A stretch of DNA of 64,000 nucleotides from Epiperipatus broadwayi. Taxonomy: Eukaryota > Onychophora > Udeonychophora > Euonychophora > Peripatidae. A model generated the notes under the pieces. It ran no database searches. It was not told the DNA's origin and saw nothing but the letters and a program-made list of their open reading frames with translations. This document shows, piece after piece, positions 60,827 through 64,000 of the stretch. Location of the stretch: contig JAQFVV010006231.1 in assembly GCA_028023455.1 (NCBI GenBank), positions 9,068,036-9,132,035 of the forward strand, read 5' to 3'. The position numbers and the translations under genes were made by a program. Within the stretch, counting starts at the first letter, position 1; each line of letters starts with the position of its first letter.

Positions 60827-63800
60827 AGTATAAAATTAATTTAGAATTAAATAATATAATATTTAATGATATATGATTTTATTTTAAAAATTAATTACTT
60901 AAGATAGTACTAATATGTAAATTAGATCACCAGTTGAAAATCTAGCAGCCAACAAATAATTACTTTAATCTAATATAAAAAGTAGATGCTCTCATTTTTC
61001 TGTGTGCTTTTAATAACTTAAGGGGGTGCTTAATAACTAAATAACTCTCTTAATAACTTATTTTTTTATTATCAATATTATCATTTATTAACATCAAAGT
61101 ATTGCCTAGTTTACTACTTAAAATTATTATTTTAAAAGAAAGGATTTAAAGGATTATAATTTATTAAACTAAAGCAGTCATGCATCATTAAAGTAGCAAA
61201 TTCCCTATCAATAATTTCTATTAAAACTTGAGCCAACTTCACAGTAGCTATGGTTTTAATACCAGAAATAAGTATGTATTCAAGAAAATTAAGAATGGAA
61301 GTACATATTGAAAGTTTTTAAAAATATTTTTGGAAAAAGATATATCATTATTTATTTTAATATTTTGGACATTGTCAAGGAAATTAAACAGAAATATTCT
61401 TCAAAAATTTAATATTTTAATGCATTATATCTTAAGGTTAAATGACCGTATGCTATACGGAAAAAACTTAATTTTAATATTTAAAAAAGTATATTTTTAA
61501 AAAAAGTTGCAGAAAATATTTTAAAAGAAATATTGTCTTTAAAAGTTTATTATTAACTTTTCTTGAAAATAATTATAAATAATATTTTTATATGACAAGC
61601 CGTTATTTTAAAAGACCGTAATTATTTAATAATGTAAAAAAAACTGATTTTGGAAAATTATTCGTCAGAAAAAAAATTACATGGGTAATTAAAAAATTAT
61701 CCTGATTAAAATATAACTTTATAAATGGTTTTATTTGGATTACCATAAATGATATTTTTAAGGAAATATAAAGTACATATTTTCTGTAAAAAAAATACGC
61801 GTGGTATTATATAGCCTTCACTGAGGCATCTGAACCCATATAATCTAAGTGAATGGAAAAACTTCGGAGATTATTTTAAAACTTTCCCAAGTGATATCAC
61901 ATTCAATAGTTATTATCCTGAAAGCTATAGACAATTGACCATAATTTTTATAAACTTTCATAAAAGGATTAATAATTATTGTCCAAATATTTTTGGATAC
62001 AGAAGTTGACTTCATTTCATTTTTTTTCATCATTTATGAGTTTATACATGCTGAGGGGAAGAGAGCTCTGTTTTTTTATTCTCGAGCATTAGATAGTGGT
62101 TGTCTTAGCAACAAACATCGGGGAGTGAACTTCTAATAAATAAATATTAGGAGGAAGGAAAAGAACTTTTTATTTGAACTTTATGGTGGGTTGGAGTTTT
62201 CGTAAATATAGTTTTATTTATCATTTTGCTTACTAATAATAGTATTTAGTTTTAGTAGGGTTAGGTAGGAAAATTACATTTAAATATCTATTAATCTAAC
62301 ATAATTAATATTGTAAGAAATATTTTAATTCTTTGTAAAGTTTTTTTTTATAAACATTTTTCTAAATATGGTAGTAATGCTGAATGTGGGTTGTTATTAT
62401 TATTCAATATGTTTTTTATATGAAATATTGAACCAGAAAACGTCTAAGAGTGACCAACCAGCAAATTGTCACTGGGTACATTTTTAAAATATATTAATTT
62501 TACATGATGTATATTTTATTGTTTCTAGAATTGCTTACCTTATCATATGAACGTATGAATATGTGTGTGCATTAATTACACAAAACTTTACTGCTAATAT
62601 AGAGATATGAGCTAGGATTTTTAAAAAAGATATGCATACTTTTCTTTTATATTACTAATGAAATATAATTTACTGATACATATAATTTTATATAATTCTT
62701 TAGTGGAGGAATCCTATTTTTAAAATGTTTTAAAATATTGATTTTACTATCTGAAAACAAAATCATTTGTATTTTTATTGCTGAATTTTGAAAGTGAATA
62801 AACCTTTTCTTGATAGTAGTTTTAGATTGTTGAAGTCATAGTGAATCTTGTTTATTGTTTAGAATAATGTTAGAGAATTTTGCGATGTAGATTGATAAAT
62901 CTATTATGAAGTTTTAAAGTTATAGTGACTTTGGGATTATGAAAAAAAAAAACATGGGATGCTTATATGTAGGTTTTATGGGGAATAGAAAGTAACTTAT
63001 ATTATTATCTTAGTAGTTTATGCAAATACAGATAATGTAGCCCTGTGTCTTGTATATATTTTCCATGGGCAATGTCTTTCTTAGATTATGTATCTTAAAA
63101 TGTTCGAATGAGCTGAATAAATAGCCTGGACATTATTTTATATTTGAGGTTATTAGATAGAAAAGTCATACCTCTTCGTTTACACTGTTGCCATGTAGAT
63201 TATCCCATATATTTATACTATTGAGTCTATATTCTAGTTAGTACTTCATGCCTACGCCTCGTATCACTATCTTAATTTCAAAAGTTATTGCATTGTACAG
63301 AATTGTATTTATGAAAGAAAATAATGAATAATTTTTGAATTATAGAATCGTTATTTTGAAAGAAGATGAGATAGGTTTTCTTGCTTTGATTTATGTTGAA
63401 CTCAAATACAAATGAGATTGAAAGTAAATGCAAACTATAATAATAAAGAATCATAAATATTTCCGTATTTTATTAAACTATTTAAAAAAAGTGAGAGATA
63501 ATAAATTATTCACGAGATTTTTGAATAATTTTGGATATTTTTATTATACATGGAAATGCATATTTTTAAAGAATAAAACATACAGAAGAAACAACATAAA
63601 ATAGAATAAGTACTTATATTTTGTGAATATTATTTTATGTTTTAAAACATACATAAAACACATACATAGGGATTTTTATTAGAGTAGTGCCAAGCAAGGT
63701 ATATAAAAGAATGTCAATCATTATTTTATTCAAGTCAATTTATTTATTGAACGAACCAAGATAAATATTTTAGATAACATCAGCACTATCATAGTAGAAG

Positions 63801-64000
63801 TTTGATTAATTTATTATAAAATCTATGAACATATATATCTTAAAAATGAATGTTACTTCAGTAGTTTATATTTTCATATTTTCGTGTATACTTGCGAAAA
63901 CTATATATTTTAAAACGTGTCAATTAATGGATATTATATTCAACTATAAGTGTATTCGTAGTTATTATTATTATTATTTTAAATGAATGTGCAAAAGTTT
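60827..64000. other. AT-rich right end, nothing recognised
   Basis: No exon, repeat pair or RNA could be supported. 61300-61700 is extremely A/T-homopolymeric. From 62.0 kb onward T-rich sequence on the plus strand continues to the window edge. Confidence 0.4.

Overview
The window is AT-rich animal DNA, with no bacterial features. Genes carry spliceosomal introns of up to several kb, dinucleotide (AT)n tracts are common, and most of the recognisable content is transposable elements. It looks like an invertebrate genome; the sequence alone does not tell me the phylum.

Left end (1-8.2 kb, minus strand): the 5' half of a conserved host gene, NOSIP (nitric oxide synthase-interacting protein, a split U-box E3 ligase). 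Four coding exons with good splice sites sit at 8155-7975, 7886-7775, 3761-3650 and 3572-3463 and give 170 codons. The C-terminal half must lie left of the window. Its introns and upstream flank hold LINE remnants (1.1 kb, 10.1 kb), palindromic MITE-like elements (7.3 kb, 10.5 kb), a foldback with hammerhead-ribozyme-like cores in both arms (0.55-0.95 kb) and a 1 kb terminal-inverted-repeat element (10.75-11.75 kb).

Middle (16-32 kb): a LINE 3' fragment, a palindrome, a decayed Penelope-like element (PLE) with reverse transcriptase and GIY-YIG endonuclease (20.4-23.0 kb, minus), a tRNA-derived SINE, and a pair of ~1.6 kb direct repeats 3.0 kb apart that look like LTRs.

Right half (32-56 kb): a well preserved LTR retrotransposon (32098-40373) with two ~2.15 kb near-identical LTRs and only one ORF. 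In that ORF a Gag-like acidic/coiled-coil N-terminus is joined in frame to an integrase C-terminus (GPY/F type), so the element is a non-autonomous deletion derivative. Two solo LTRs of a second family (40578-42208 plus; 54535-56155 minus) are inserted in (AT)n. There is another LTR-like direct-repeat pair (42.2-45.5 kb), an ~815 bp foldback, a tRNA-Gly(TCC)-like gene and a second PLE fragment flanked by long inverted repeats (46.9-48.7 kb).

Far right: two possible host exons on the minus strand (51.7 and 56.9 kb), and at 60.06-60.83 kb a 1.6-unit tandem (period 456 bp) flanked by an 11-bp duplication. Each unit carries a type I hammerhead-like motif on the minus strand, the architecture expected of a PLE-dependent retrozyme (an element propagated through small circular RNA). 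I regard this, with the hammerhead foldback and the chimeric LTR element, as the most interesting content. Coordinates of repeat ends were read by eye and may be off by a few bases.
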